From: an uncultured Pelagibacteraceae bacterium
GTDB taxonomy: Bacteria > Pseudomonadota > Alphaproteobacteria > Pelagibacterales > Pelagibacteraceae
DNA: 64,000 nt
Direction of reading: 5' to 3'
NCBI GenBank assembly: GCA_902538885.1
Contig: CACBGU010000002.1
Coordinates: forward strand, 38,612-102,611
A program made the translations under genes and the position numbers. The first letter of the stretch is position 1. Each line of letters begins with the position of its first letter. The notes beneath the pieces were generated by a model. That model was not told the origin of the DNA. It made no database searches and saw nothing but the letters and a program-made list of their open reading frames with translations. Below, piece by piece: positions 11,384-21,180 of the stretch.

Positions 11384-11852
11384 ATCTAAAAGGATATATC
11401 CAAGATTTATAATCTTTTATGAGAATATGAGCTTTTTCAATTTGTTCAGGAGTCATTTTTTTAATAACTTCTTCCTGAGAAATTGCAGCATCAGGGTCTC
11501 CACCAATAGCAGACAAACCATACCACATATAAGCTCTGACAAGATCGGGAGCAGGAAGCCCTCTACCAATTTCGTAATACCATCCAACACCAGATTGAGC
11601 GCCAGGATGACCTTTCATAGAAGATCTGAGATACCATTCAAAAGCTCTAACATCATCTCTTTCTACACCAAGACCCATAGCATACATAATTCCAATAAGC
11701 TCTTCAGCATCTGCATTACCAGATCTAGCTGCTGGCATAAGCTCTTCCATAGCTTCTTTAAATTTTCCTTCTTCCATCAAATCTCTAGCATTCTCTATTT
11801 CTGCAAAAACTATGGATGGAAGAAACAACAGTATAAAAAGATATTTAATCAT
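11382..11852 (-). CDS. Sel1-repeat (TPR-like) secreted protein
   Basis: AEELIGIMYAMGLGVERDDVRAFEWYLRSSMKGHPGAQSGVGWYYEIGRG Sel1 repeats; signal peptide. Confidence 0.85.
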   Translation of the reverse strand: MIKYLFILLFLPSIVFAEIENARDLMEEGKFKEAMEELMPAARSGNADAEELIGIMYAMGLGVERDDVRAFEWYLRSSMKGHPGAQSGVGWYYEIGRGLPAPDLVRAYMWYGLSAIGGDPDAAISQEEVIKKMTPEQIEKAHILIKDYKSWIYPFR

Positions 11853-13190
11853 TTAAAAATAATAATATTTATAATTCCATTTTTAATTTCAGTAAATAAA
11901 TCTTACGCAATTGATTTACCAAAACCATTAAAGAGCGAAGATTTTCATGAAGTTGATGTAGAAAAAGTTAAAATTGGAAGACTTTTATTTCATGATAAAA
12001 TTTTATCTGCAAATCGAAACATTGCTTGCGCAACCTGCCATAGTCATGATCTAGGTGGTTCAGATGGACTTTCATTAGGGATAGGTGAAGGAGGACATGG
12101 TATTGGATTAGAAAGAACAGCTGGAACAGGGGATGATAAAATTAAAAAACGTATTCCTAGGAATGCTTTAGCATTATGGAATTTAGGATTTAAAGATATT
12201 ACAACATTGCTTCATGACGGTAGAGTGACTAAATCTGATATATTTGGCAATGGCTTTAATACCCCAGCGCAAGAACTACTTCCAAAAGGGCTTGATAATA
12301 TAGTTGCTGTACAAGCTTTATTTCCAATGACAAGACAATTTGAAATGGCTGGAAATCCAGGTGAAAATGAAATTATAGGACTTGTTTCGAAAGTTGGTAA
12401 AGACAGTATGAGAATAGATAGAGTTTGGCCTGTAATCACTCATAGAATAAGAGGAATTCCAGAGTATGTTGAAATGTTTAAACATGCATTTGAGGATGTT
12501 GATAATGCTTTAGATATAAATATTACACATATAGTAAATTCAATTGCAGCTTTTGAAATTCATGAATGGACCTCTTTTGACTCTCCATTTGATGAATTTT
12601 TAAATGGAAATAAATCAGCTTTAAATTCAAATCAGATTGCAGGTATGAATTTATTCTATGGTAAAGCTAATTGTAGCTCATGTCATTCTGGGTCTTTATT
12701 GTCTGATCAAAAATTTCATTCAATAGGAATTCCTCAATTTGGGCCTGGAAGGACAAGACCTTTTGATCCTTATGCACGTGATGTTGGAAGAATGGTTGAA
12801 ACAGATGATCTAGACGACATGTATAAATTTAAAACACCTGCGCTAAGAAATGTTTCTTTAACTGCACCTTATGGTCATAATGGTGCTTATCCAACACTTA
12901 AAGGCATAATTAAACATCATTTAAATCCAGTAGTAATGAATAAAAATTGGAAACCTCAATATGCAAATTTACCTAAGGCTCCATGGTTAGAGCAAATAGA
13001 TTTTGTAACTTTTTCTGACAAAAGAGAACAGGATAGAATTATTTCGAGTATAGACATTAAACCAATAGATTTAACTGAAAAAGAAATTGATCAATTGTTA
13101 TCTTTTTTACAATCTCTAACTGGAAAAAGTGGAAATCAAAGACCCCTCGGTAAACCAGAAAAAGTACCAAGTGGATTAACAATTGATTAA
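11853..13190 (+). CDS. Di-heme cytochrome c peroxidase / MauG family; 5' end uncertain
   Basis: Two CxxCH motifs (CATCH, CSSCH), signal-like IIIFIIPFLISVNKSYA; ORF-track start at 11427 overlaps the Sel1 gene and is unlikely. Confidence 0.8.
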   Translation, partial: LKIIIFIIPFLISVNKSYAIDLPKPLKSEDFHEVDVEKVKIGRLLFHDKILSANRNIACATCHSHDLGGSDGLSLGIGEGGHGIGLERTAGTGDDKIKKRIPRNALALWNLGFKDITTLLHDGRVTKSDIFGNGFNTPAQELLPKGLDNIVAVQALFPMTRQFEMAGNPGENEIIGLVSKVGKDSMRIDRVWPVITHRIRGIPEYVEMFKHAFEDVDNALDINITHIVNSIAAFEIHEWTSFDSPFDEFLNGNKSALNSNQIAGMNLFYGKANCSSCHSGSLLSDQKFHSIGIPQFGPGRTRPFDPYARDVGRMVETDDLDDMYKFKTPALRNVSLTAPYGHNGAYPTLKGIIKHHLNPVVMNKNWKPQYANLPKAPWLEQIDFVTFSDKREQDRIISSIDIKPIDLTEKEIDQLLSFLQSLTGKSGNQRPLGKPEKVPSGLTID

Positions 13191-13221
13191 ACTTATTTAA
13201 TTAAACTGATAAATAATAAAT

Positions 13222-14304
13222 ATGGAAAAAATTAAATATGGAATAATTGGAGCTGGCACAATGGCTCGAGAACATATTTTAAATTTATCTTTAATAGATG
13301 AAGCTCAAGTAGTTGCTCTTTCAGATCCTCACGAAGAGTCTTTGAAACAGTGCCAAGAATTACTCAAATCAGAAGTTATTTGCTTTAAAAATCATCAAGA
13401 TCTGATCAAAGAAAATTTAGTTGATGTTTATATAATTTCATCTCCTAATTTTACTCATATTCAAATTTTAAAAGATGTAATTAAAACCAAGAAACATATA
13501 TTGGTTGAAAAACCTTTGTGCACTAAGACAAAAGATTGTTTAGAAATAGAAAAACTTACTAAAAATTACCCTTCAGTTTTTTGGACTGCAATGGAATATA
13601 GGTACATGCCTCCTGTTTCAAAATTTATCAAAGAAATTCACAACAAAACAATTGGTGACCTAAAAACATTAACGATAAGAGAACACAGATTTCCTTTTTT
13701 AAAAAAAGTAAATGATTGGAACAGATTTGAAAAAAATACCGGAGGAACTTTAGTTGAAAAGTGTTGTCATTTTTTTGATTTGATGCGTTTTATTGTTAAG
13801 AGTGAGCCCGTAAGTGTTTATGCGAGTGGGGGGCAAGATGTAAATCATTTAGATGAAGAGTATGATGGTAAAAAACCAGATATTATTGATAACGCTTATG
13901 TAATTGTTAATTTTGAGAATGGATCAAGAAGTATGCTTGAGCTTTGTATGTTTGCCGAAAATTCTGAAATGCAAGAAGAGTTAACTGCAACAGGAAATAT
14001 TGGTAAAATTGAAACTTCAGTTCCTTCAAACGAGTCTGGGAAAACTACTTCTGATGTAAGAATTGGTATGAGAGACGGAAAAACTAAACAAGAAAGTGTT
14101 AGTGTGGATCCAAAAATACTTGAAGCAGGACATCATCATGGTTCAACTTATTATGAACATTTAGCCTTTTTAAATGCAGTAAAAAATAAATTAAAGCCAG
14201 AGGTATCTTTGAATGATGGGTTAATTGCTGTTGCAGTTGGAGAGGCTGCTGAGACATCAATTAAACTTGGAAGAGTAGTTAAGTTAAACGAGATAATTAC
14301 TTAA
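13222..14304 (+). CDS. Gfo/Idh/MocA family oxidoreductase
   Basis: GIIGAGTMAREHI, VEKPLCT. Confidence 0.88.
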   Translation: MEKIKYGIIGAGTMAREHILNLSLIDEAQVVALSDPHEESLKQCQELLKSEVICFKNHQDLIKENLVDVYIISSPNFTHIQILKDVIKTKKHILVEKPLCTKTKDCLEIEKLTKNYPSVFWTAMEYRYMPPVSKFIKEIHNKTIGDLKTLTIREHRFPFLKKVNDWNRFEKNTGGTLVEKCCHFFDLMRFIVKSEPVSVYASGGQDVNHLDEEYDGKKPDIIDNAYVIVNFENGSRSMLELCMFAENSEMQEELTATGNIGKIETSVPSNESGKTTSDVRIGMRDGKTKQESVSVDPKILEAGHHHGSTYYEHLAFLNAVKNKLKPEVSLNDGLIAVAVGEAAETSIKLGRVVKLNEIIT

Positions 14305-15217
14305 AAAAATCTATCGCTTTTTTAACTATAAAATTACTAACTCTTATATTTGACTCTGTTGTGACACCTGAAATATGAGGTGTTAAAATACAATTCATTT
14401 CAGATGTTATTCTTTCGTATAAATCTTTTTTAATAGGTTCATTTTCAAAAACATCTAATGCAAATCCTGAAATTAGATTTTGATCATAAGCATCTATAAG
14501 ATCATTCTCATTTACAACACTACCTCTTGAAGTATTAATTATTATTGGCTGTTTTTGCATTTTAGAGAATGAAGACTTGTTTATTAGATTTTTTGTCTCT
14601 TCGTTTAATGGTAAGTGTAAAGAAATAATATCTGCATCTTTAAATACATTTTCTAATGAAGATAATTTATAATTTTTCTCATTATCATCTAATTTTTTAA
14701 TGTAAGGATCATAAGCCAAAACATTTAGGCCATTTTTCAAACTATAGTCTGCAACCTTTCTACCAATGGTCCCAAAACCTACTATTCCAATACATTTTTC
14801 ATTAATTTCAGCAGATTTAATTGTAGTTCTAGGCCAATTACCTTTGACCGTTCCATTATGAAACATAGGAATTTTTTTTATCAAAGACATCGAGGATGAA
14901 ATTACATACTCTGCCACAGAATCTGCATTCATACCAGTTGCTGGTTGGACATGAATATTTTTGCTTTTACAAAATTCAGTATCAATATTATCCAAACCAA
15001 CACCCAATCTTCCAATAAATTTTAAATTTCTTGCGTTAGATAAAATTATTTTATTAACCTGAGTTTTGTTTCTAACAATTAAACCATCATAATCTTTAAT
15101 TATCTCTAAAAGTTGTTCTTCTTTTTCCCAGAGCTTTTCATCAAATTTGATTTCAAAATTATTATTTAAGTCTTCTAAACTATTCTTATTAATAAATTCA
15201 GTTATCAAAATTTTCAT
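14297..15217 (-). CDS. D-isomer 2-hydroxyacid dehydrogenase
   Basis: GIVGFGTIGRKVADY, NTSRGSVVNENDL, LTPHISGVT. Confidence 0.88.
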   Translation of the reverse strand: MKILITEFINKNSLEDLNNNFEIKFDEKLWEKEEQLLEIIKDYDGLIVRNKTQVNKIILSNARNLKFIGRLGVGLDNIDTEFCKSKNIHVQPATGMNADSVAEYVISSSMSLIKKIPMFHNGTVKGNWPRTTIKSAEINEKCIGIVGFGTIGRKVADYSLKNGLNVLAYDPYIKKLDDNEKNYKLSSLENVFKDADIISLHLPLNEETKNLINKSSFSKMQKQPIIINTSRGSVVNENDLIDAYDQNLISGFALDVFENEPIKKDLYERITSEMNCILTPHISGVTTESNIRVSNFIVKKAIDFFK

Positions 15218-15234
15218 AATTAATAATTGATATT

Positions 15235-16218
15235 TTAAATTAGTTTAGACAAATCCCTTTTATTTGTTTTAAAAGTAGGAAGAGGATATTTAAAAGCATA
15301 TTTACGTGGAATACACTTTTCTTTTGCTTTTTCCCAGAGTGCTAACCATTGTTTAAAATTCTGAATTTTGATATTTTTTTTATTTTTACTTCTTACATAG
15401 AAATTCGGTAGCGGATCTCTTCCAGAAGGTTGGCCAGCTACATTATATCTAAGGTCCGCACTAATTCTAAAATCATTTGATCTGTTCGGTAGAGAACAAT
15501 GAATTGAATGTTTGTGTAAAAGAATTACATCCCCAACATCTGCTTCTAAGTGAATATGTTGCATTTTATCCAGTAATTTGCTGTCTTTAATTTCTACTTG
15601 CCCTCTATATCCAGCAATATGATTTAATAATCCCATTTTATTAATTTTCTTAACAGTAATCATGCAACCATTTTTTTTAGTAGTTTTTGTAAAAGGTATC
15701 CATACAGTAACCATGTCGGTTAATTTTTGTCCTTTAGCATTGAGAACAGCGGCATCCTGATGCCAGGGTGTTCGTCCACTTAAACCATCAAAAACAGAAC
15801 CTTTTGGCAATTTTTTTTCAGGCTGTTTAATTCTAGTATTTTGTACTGGATTAGACATGATTTCTTTACCCAAAATTTTTTCAACAACATCTAAAATGTT
15901 TTTATTATTAATTAAATTCCATAAAGATTGAGTAGCAAAATAATCACTATCTTTCTTAACGTGATCTCTTGGTAATCTAGTATTAAAATACTGATCTAAA
16001 TCATCAATTTTTAATTTTGATATATAAGAATATTTTTTTTTAAAATCTAAATTAAGAACTTTTTTTACATCCTTTTTTTTTGCAAATTTTTGAATTAAAC
16101 AATCCATTACAAATTCCATATCATTAAGGATTGGCTTTAAATCTCTTTGAAAGTTAAGTACGTTTTTTACTTTCAAATACCCTTGTTCAAATAATTTGTT
16201 TTTAAGATTATTTACCAT
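15235..16218 (-). CDS. Phytanoyl-CoA dioxygenase-like Fe(II)/2OG oxygenase
   Basis: HxD (WHQD) and distal H...R (HSIHCSLPNRSNDFRIS). Confidence 0.75.
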   Translation of the reverse strand: MVNNLKNKLFEQGYLKVKNVLNFQRDLKPILNDMEFVMDCLIQKFAKKKDVKKVLNLDFKKKYSYISKLKIDDLDQYFNTRLPRDHVKKDSDYFATQSLWNLINNKNILDVVEKILGKEIMSNPVQNTRIKQPEKKLPKGSVFDGLSGRTPWHQDAAVLNAKGQKLTDMVTVWIPFTKTTKKNGCMITVKKINKMGLLNHIAGYRGQVEIKDSKLLDKMQHIHLEADVGDVILLHKHSIHCSLPNRSNDFRISADLRYNVAGQPSGRDPLPNFYVRSKNKKNIKIQNFKQWLALWEKAKEKCIPRKYAFKYPLPTFKTNKRDLSKLI

Positions 16219-16249
16219 TAATAGAAACTAGTAGAATTTAGTGACAATA

Positions 16250-17122
16250 TCAATTCTTAGGAGCAGTTGTTAAATAGTTTGCGTCATGAAAAGAAGTTAA
16301 CATTCTTTTCTTGGTACTGATGATGTGCGGATAGTAAGCTGTTCCTTTATAATTCCAAATAACTGGCTTATTAAGAGCATAACTTCCATAAATAAAAAAT
16401 CTTTTTGGACAGTTTTTTTCTATAAAACGCTTAACTCCATGATAAGAATTTGGTGTTGATTGAAAAAATACCACACTTCCTTTCTTTGGTGTGAAAGCTT
16501 TGACCACTTCCAATTCACTCATCTTTGGAAATCTTCTGAAACTTTTTCTTAAATTTTTCTTTGATTTTTTTCTATAAATCGTAAGTGATCCTCCATTTTT
16601 TTTTGGAATATCTGTCAGGTAAATTAAGAAATTGTATAATCTTGTGATGTCATCTCTATGAGGACGTAATCTGTATCCTCCTTTAGAAACTGAAAAATCA
16701 ATATCTAAATTAACTTTTGGGTTAGTGTAATTATTTCCTAACAATTTTTTTAATTCGCTTGAATTTAGTTTCTTTTTAACAGTAAATTTTTTTTGATTAA
16801 ATATTTTTGGTTTGTGAGTGTTTGTCCAAGATCCATCTTTAAAATTTTTAGAAAAAAGAGTTTCAATTTTTTTATAAAATGTTTTGCTATTAAAAATTTT
16901 AAATAGTTTTGCAGAATTATTTGAAGATTTAATATAGTTTTTAAAATTTTTTGAGCCTTTGTTAATTCTGCTTCGACCACCCATAATCATGTCGTCAAAG
17001 GCTTTAGATTTACTAATCTCATCAATTAATAAATTACAAGTATTTTTCTCAACAACTTTATCTCCAACCAATACAGGAAAATTACTTTTGATTTTTTTTA
17101 ATCGATTGATTTTAAACATCAA
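16250..17122 (-). CDS. 2OG-Fe(II) oxygenase superfamily protein
   Basis: RPHRDDITRLYNFLIYLTD...NGGSL and SYHGV. Confidence 0.7.
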   Translation of the reverse strand: MMFKINRLKKIKSNFPVLVGDKVVEKNTCNLLIDEISKSKAFDDMIMGGRSRINKGSKNFKNYIKSSNNSAKLFKIFNSKTFYKKIETLFSKNFKDGSWTNTHKPKIFNQKKFTVKKKLNSSELKKLLGNNYTNPKVNLDIDFSVSKGGYRLRPHRDDITRLYNFLIYLTDIPKKNGGSLTIYRKKSKKNLRKSFRRFPKMSELEVVKAFTPKKGSVVFFQSTPNSYHGVKRFIEKNCPKRFFIYGSYALNKPVIWNYKGTAYYPHIISTKKRMLTSFHDANYLTTAPKN

Positions 17123-18063
17123 CTGTACATACCTTCTTTAACCTTTATCATTTTATACATCAGGTCATTTAAAGGTGTTTTTACCCCATGTTTTTTTCCT
17201 ATTTTAGAAACTGCTCCACTAATAAAATCAATTTCAGTTTTTCTTTTGTACTGAACATCAAAAGCCATTGAAGATTTGTTAGTTTGCATAGAATCTACAA
17301 TTTTATTGAACATAAATAGACATTCATCTTCAGAAACATTAACTCCATCAGCAAGTGCTACTTCTCTCGTCTCTAAAATGATTTCTTTACCAAGTCCTCT
17401 TGAGACATCATTAGCCTTATTATTTACATAAAGATCGGTGTGATGCAGATCAAATATAGCTGAAAGGGGACCAATTGCTGTTAGAGCAAAAAGCTTCATC
17501 CATTTTCTTTTTTTTACATCTTCAGCTGCAATCATTTCAAGATTATGTGCAGTAAAAGTATCAGCTATTTCCGTAATTCTCTCTGTTATTCCTCCTTCAT
17601 ATTCACCAATCCATGAAGGCAATGCACCATGGTTCATTATATGACCTGGTCCTAAAATATTTGAAGCTTGCGTTGTTGTTCCACCGATTACCTTTTCATT
17701 TCCAACGATACTTTGAATTATTGCTTCATGACCAATCCCATTTTGAAATGACATGAAGACTGTTTTTTCACCAATAATATTTTTAATACTGTTTAATGCT
17801 GGTTCCAATGCAGTTGCTTTACACATAACAATAACTGCATCCATTTTATCTAAAGACGATGGATTCGAAGTAGCATTAACCTTAATTATACGATCTCCAC
17901 CATGACCATCCATTTTCAAACCATCTTTGTTAATTGCATCTACATGTTCTTTCCAAACGTCAATTAAAGTTACATTCAAACCTTTTTCAGCTAGCAATCC
18001 TCCAAATAGACATCCCATAGCACCTGCACCTAATACAGCTACTTTTAAATCTTTATTTATCAT
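17119..18063 (-). CDS. 2-dehydropantoate 2-reductase family protein (PanE/ApbA)
   Basis: AVLGAGAMGCLFGGLLAEKG, KRKWMKLFALTAIGPLSAI. Confidence 0.85.
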   Translation of the reverse strand: MINKDLKVAVLGAGAMGCLFGGLLAEKGLNVTLIDVWKEHVDAINKDGLKMDGHGGDRIIKVNATSNPSSLDKMDAVIVMCKATALEPALNSIKNIIGEKTVFMSFQNGIGHEAIIQSIVGNEKVIGGTTTQASNILGPGHIMNHGALPSWIGEYEGGITERITEIADTFTAHNLEMIAAEDVKKRKWMKLFALTAIGPLSAIFDLHHTDLYVNNKANDVSRGLGKEIILETREVALADGVNVSEDECLFMFNKIVDSMQTNKSSMAFDVQYKRKTEIDFISGAVSKIGKKHGVKTPLNDLMYKMIKVKEGMYS

Positions 18064-18151
18064 CGTTACCTTTTTTAAAATTATTTATGTATAGAAATTA
18101 TATATATTATCTATAGACAATATGCAAAATAAATTATAGCTTATTAACATT

Positions 18152-19129
18152 ATGCAATTAAAAATAGAAAAAGGAACTTTCACAAATCGTTCACTGGAAG
18201 ATATAGCGAGTGCATTAAAAAAAGGACTTTCTAAAAATTTTAAAAATGTTGAAGTCGAAGTTGTTGATTGTCCTAATCTTCGTGAATGGGATTGTCCATC
18301 TGAAGGAATAAGCGGTAACCAAAAAATCATAGATGTTGGTGGAGAGCCTTACATGCACGATCCTAATTTTATTGGTGCTGAATTTGATTACGAAGAAATT
18401 TCAAAAATGATTGGATCAGAAAAATCTTATGCTTTAGGTGCAGGATCTGGTGCAATGTCGTGTTTGGAAGGTCACTGTGGTGAATTAGTAATTAATGAAA
18501 ATTTAATTACTGATGAGTCTAGATCTATAATTGCAAGAGTAAGTCCTGATAAAAAATGTATCGTTGAAAAATATAGCGCAAGAAAACATGGTGGACTTGG
18601 AAACATTTATTATACTGATGGTAAACAAGGAAAAGTAATTAAAATAAAAATTAAAGTAAGATCAGGAGATCAAGGTTCATTGCCACAAGCAATGAGGTCT
18701 TCATTATCAAATAATTTAAATCTTAAAGCAAATGAACAGATTGCTCTTGCAGGTGTATTTAGAATTCTAGAAGGAAAAGTAAGATCTCATGTTCAACCAG
18801 ATTATAAAGATATTAAACATGAATACTATGATCCAAAACAAATGAAATGTGTAAAAGATTTTCTTCAATTTTATGAACCTGTTGGTCCAAAGTTACAATG
18901 TTATACAGTTCTTTGGACTGGAGATCCTACAGGAGGGGAATTAAATTTAAGAGAGTCTGGCGAACATACTCACTTTCATTCTTATGAACATGATAAAGAC
19001 GCTGGACATTATCATTTTGATGTCACACCTGAAGAAATAGAATATGAAGGTTATTTTAATACTGCTACTGAAGTATATAGAGTAAATAACATTTATAAAG
19101 AACTATTAAGTAAAAATAGTATTGAATAG
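18152..19129 (+). CDS. DUF1907 / C11orf54 (PTD012)-like zinc protein
   Basis: VEVVDCPNLREW, ALGAGSGAMSCLEGHCGEL, VRSHVQPDY, EHTHFHSYEHDKDAGHYHFDVTPEEIEYEGYF resemble human C11orf54 throughout. Confidence 0.8.
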   Translation: MQLKIEKGTFTNRSLEDIASALKKGLSKNFKNVEVEVVDCPNLREWDCPSEGISGNQKIIDVGGEPYMHDPNFIGAEFDYEEISKMIGSEKSYALGAGSGAMSCLEGHCGELVINENLITDESRSIIARVSPDKKCIVEKYSARKHGGLGNIYYTDGKQGKVIKIKIKVRSGDQGSLPQAMRSSLSNNLNLKANEQIALAGVFRILEGKVRSHVQPDYKDIKHEYYDPKQMKCVKDFLQFYEPVGPKLQCYTVLWTGDPTGGELNLRESGEHTHFHSYEHDKDAGHYHFDVTPEEIEYEGYFNTATEVYRVNNIYKELLSKNSIE

Positions 19130-19157
19130 AAAACTCAATGAGTTTAAATTTATTTAA

Positions 19158-19574
19158 ATGAAAAGACAGTTCAAGTATCCTAAGCACTTCGAAGAACAAA
19201 AAAAAATTCCAAAACTTACTCAAAAAAGAATTCAATTAGCAGAAATATCACTTGGAGATTTTGAAGGAAGGTTAGCTAACGAGTTATTGAATTGGTTTTC
19301 TTTAACCCCACAACATTGGATAATGTTGCATATGGTTATGCTTGCTTATTACAAAAATAAATCAATTACAAAAAATCAATTACTTAAAGTAATCGAGAAA
19401 TCATATTTAACCTCAAATGTTTATATCGATACAGCAATAAAAAAAGGTTATTTTAGAATCATAAGAAATGAGAGAGACAAAAGATCAATATTTATATTAC
19501 CTTCAGTAATCACCATTAAAACTTTTGAGGAATTTATTGATAGGAGAGATGTTCTCTATAAAGGTGTAAGATGA
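19158..19574 (+). CDS. MarR-like winged-helix protein
   Basis: Winged-helix-like layout; SNVYIDTAIKKGYFRIIRNERDKRSIFILPS. Confidence 0.55.
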   Translation: MKRQFKYPKHFEEQKKIPKLTQKRIQLAEISLGDFEGRLANELLNWFSLTPQHWIMLHMVMLAYYKNKSITKNQLLKVIEKSYLTSNVYIDTAIKKGYFRIIRNERDKRSIFILPSVITIKTFEEFIDRRDVLYKGVR

Positions 19575-20386
19575 AGAATATCTATACTTGGGCTGCTAAA
19601 CCAGCAAAACGAACTTTGACTGTCGGGGATTTAAAAGCAGCAAAAGGAAAAAGAAAATTTACACAAGTTACAGCGAATAGCGTTGAAGAAGCCGAAGCAG
19701 CTGAAAAGGCAGGATTTGATATGATTATATCAAATGCAAAAAATGTAATTCCTGTAAGAGAAGGTTCAAAAAATTTATTTTTAACAGCTGCTTTAGTTTT
19801 AAATGAGTTTGTAACTGCAGAGGATATTATGCGTGGAGCTTTTAAAGCATTGGAGAATGGTGCGGATGCAGTTATGACACCAAGAAGTATGGATATAGTT
19901 GAAATGCTGGCTAAAGAAGATGTTCCAGTAATGGGGCATTTAGGTTTAGTTCCAAGAAAATCTACTTGGATTGGTGGCTTAAGAGCTGTGGGTAAAACTG
20001 CTGATGAAGCATACGAGCTTTTTCAAAAGTTTAAAAGATTAGAAGATGCAGGTGCTTTTTCAGCTGAGTGTGAAGTAATACCTGAAAATGTAATGGGTGA
20101 AATATCAAAGCGTACAGATATAGTTACTGTTTCATTAGGTTCAGGTAAAAACGCTGATGTAATGTATTTATTTATGGAAGATATCTGTGGTGATACAGAA
20201 AATCCCCCAAGACATTCAAAAGCATATGGAAATTTATTGAGACTTAGAAATGAAATAAAACTAGAAAGAGTAAAAGCTCTTAAGGCTTTTAAAAAAGATT
20301 CAATGAATGGAAAATTTCCAGGAAAAAAACAATCGTCTAATCTAGAAAAAAAACAATTTGAGGAATTTTTAGACCAACTTGATTAG
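19571..20386 (+). CDS. Diverged PanB-like (ketopantoate hydroxymethyltransferase superfamily) protein
   Basis: VPVMGHLGLVP, RLEDAGAFSAECEVIPENV; canonical VGDS replaced (see findings). Confidence 0.6.
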   Translation: MKNIYTWAAKPAKRTLTVGDLKAAKGKRKFTQVTANSVEEAEAAEKAGFDMIISNAKNVIPVREGSKNLFLTAALVLNEFVTAEDIMRGAFKALENGADAVMTPRSMDIVEMLAKEDVPVMGHLGLVPRKSTWIGGLRAVGKTADEAYELFQKFKRLEDAGAFSAECEVIPENVMGEISKRTDIVTVSLGSGKNADVMYLFMEDICGDTENPPRHSKAYGNLLRLRNEIKLERVKALKAFKKDSMNGKFPGKKQSSNLEKKQFEEFLDQLD

Positions 20387-21177
20387 TAAGTAGAGTTGTC
20401 GTCTTTTTTTGATAAAGAACCTTTCATTTTATCAACTGTAGCTTTAGCGCCAGCACTTAAAGCTCTTAAATCAGAAGCTATAGTTACAAAATCAAAACCT
20501 TTTTCGATCATCTTAGTAGCATATTCTGTAGTACCATTATGAATTCCTGCAAAAATATTATTTTTTTTAGCATGTTCTAGAATTCTTAAAATTTCAGAAT
20601 AAGCTTTAGTAGATTCTGACCTATCAAAACCAGGTTTTTCACCTATTGCTAAGCTTAAATCTGCTGGACCAATATAAATACCATCAACACCTGGTGTAGA
20701 CATTATCTCATCAAGATTTTCTAAAGACTCCTTTGTTTCTATCATTGCTAATTTTAGTATTTCTTCATTAGCGTGATCTGCATAATCAGCTCCACCATAA
20801 ATTAAACCTCTAATAGGACCAAAGCTTCTGTAACCATCAGGTGGATACATGCAAGCTTGAACAAAATTCTCTGCCTCTTTTTTATTACTTACCATTGGAC
20901 AAACAATTCCGTAACATCCAGCATCTAAAATTTTCATAATTTGTCCTGGTTCGTTCCAATTAACTCTAGCTAAAGGAGTTACATCTGTTGTTGAAATTGT
21001 CTGAAGCATTGGAAGTGCATTACTGTAGTCAACTAAACCATGCTGCATATCAATAGTTAAAGAATCCCAACCTTGATGAGCCATTGCTTCGACAGAGGCT
21101 GTACTCGGAATCGCACACCAGCCGTTAATAACAGGTTTACCTTCCTTCATCATTTGTTTGATTTTATTTTTTCTCAT
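20383..21177 (-). CDS. HpcH/HpaI family aldolase
   Basis: GWDSLTIDMQHGLVDY, MVSNKKEAENFV, GVDGIYIGPADLSLAIG. Confidence 0.92.
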   Translation of the reverse strand: MRKNKIKQMMKEGKPVINGWCAIPSTASVEAMAHQGWDSLTIDMQHGLVDYSNALPMLQTISTTDVTPLARVNWNEPGQIMKILDAGCYGIVCPMVSNKKEAENFVQACMYPPDGYRSFGPIRGLIYGGADYADHANEEILKLAMIETKESLENLDEIMSTPGVDGIYIGPADLSLAIGEKPGFDRSESTKAYSEILRILEHAKKNNIFAGIHNGTTEYATKMIEKGFDFVTIASDLRALSAGAKATVDKMKGSLSKKDDNSTY

Positions 21178-21180
21178 TTT

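Noticed and set aside
11427-11852. N-terminal 140 aa of the ORF-track cytochrome ORF
   Set aside because: Antisense to the clear Sel1-repeat gene; composition is typical of an antisense open frame. The mature protein with signal-like segment begins after about 11853.
17119-20386. PanE-like plus PanB-like pair as a pantothenate biosynthesis operon
   Set aside because: The genes are divergent, the PanB-like protein lacks canonical metal motifs and panC is absent; a catabolic role is more likely.
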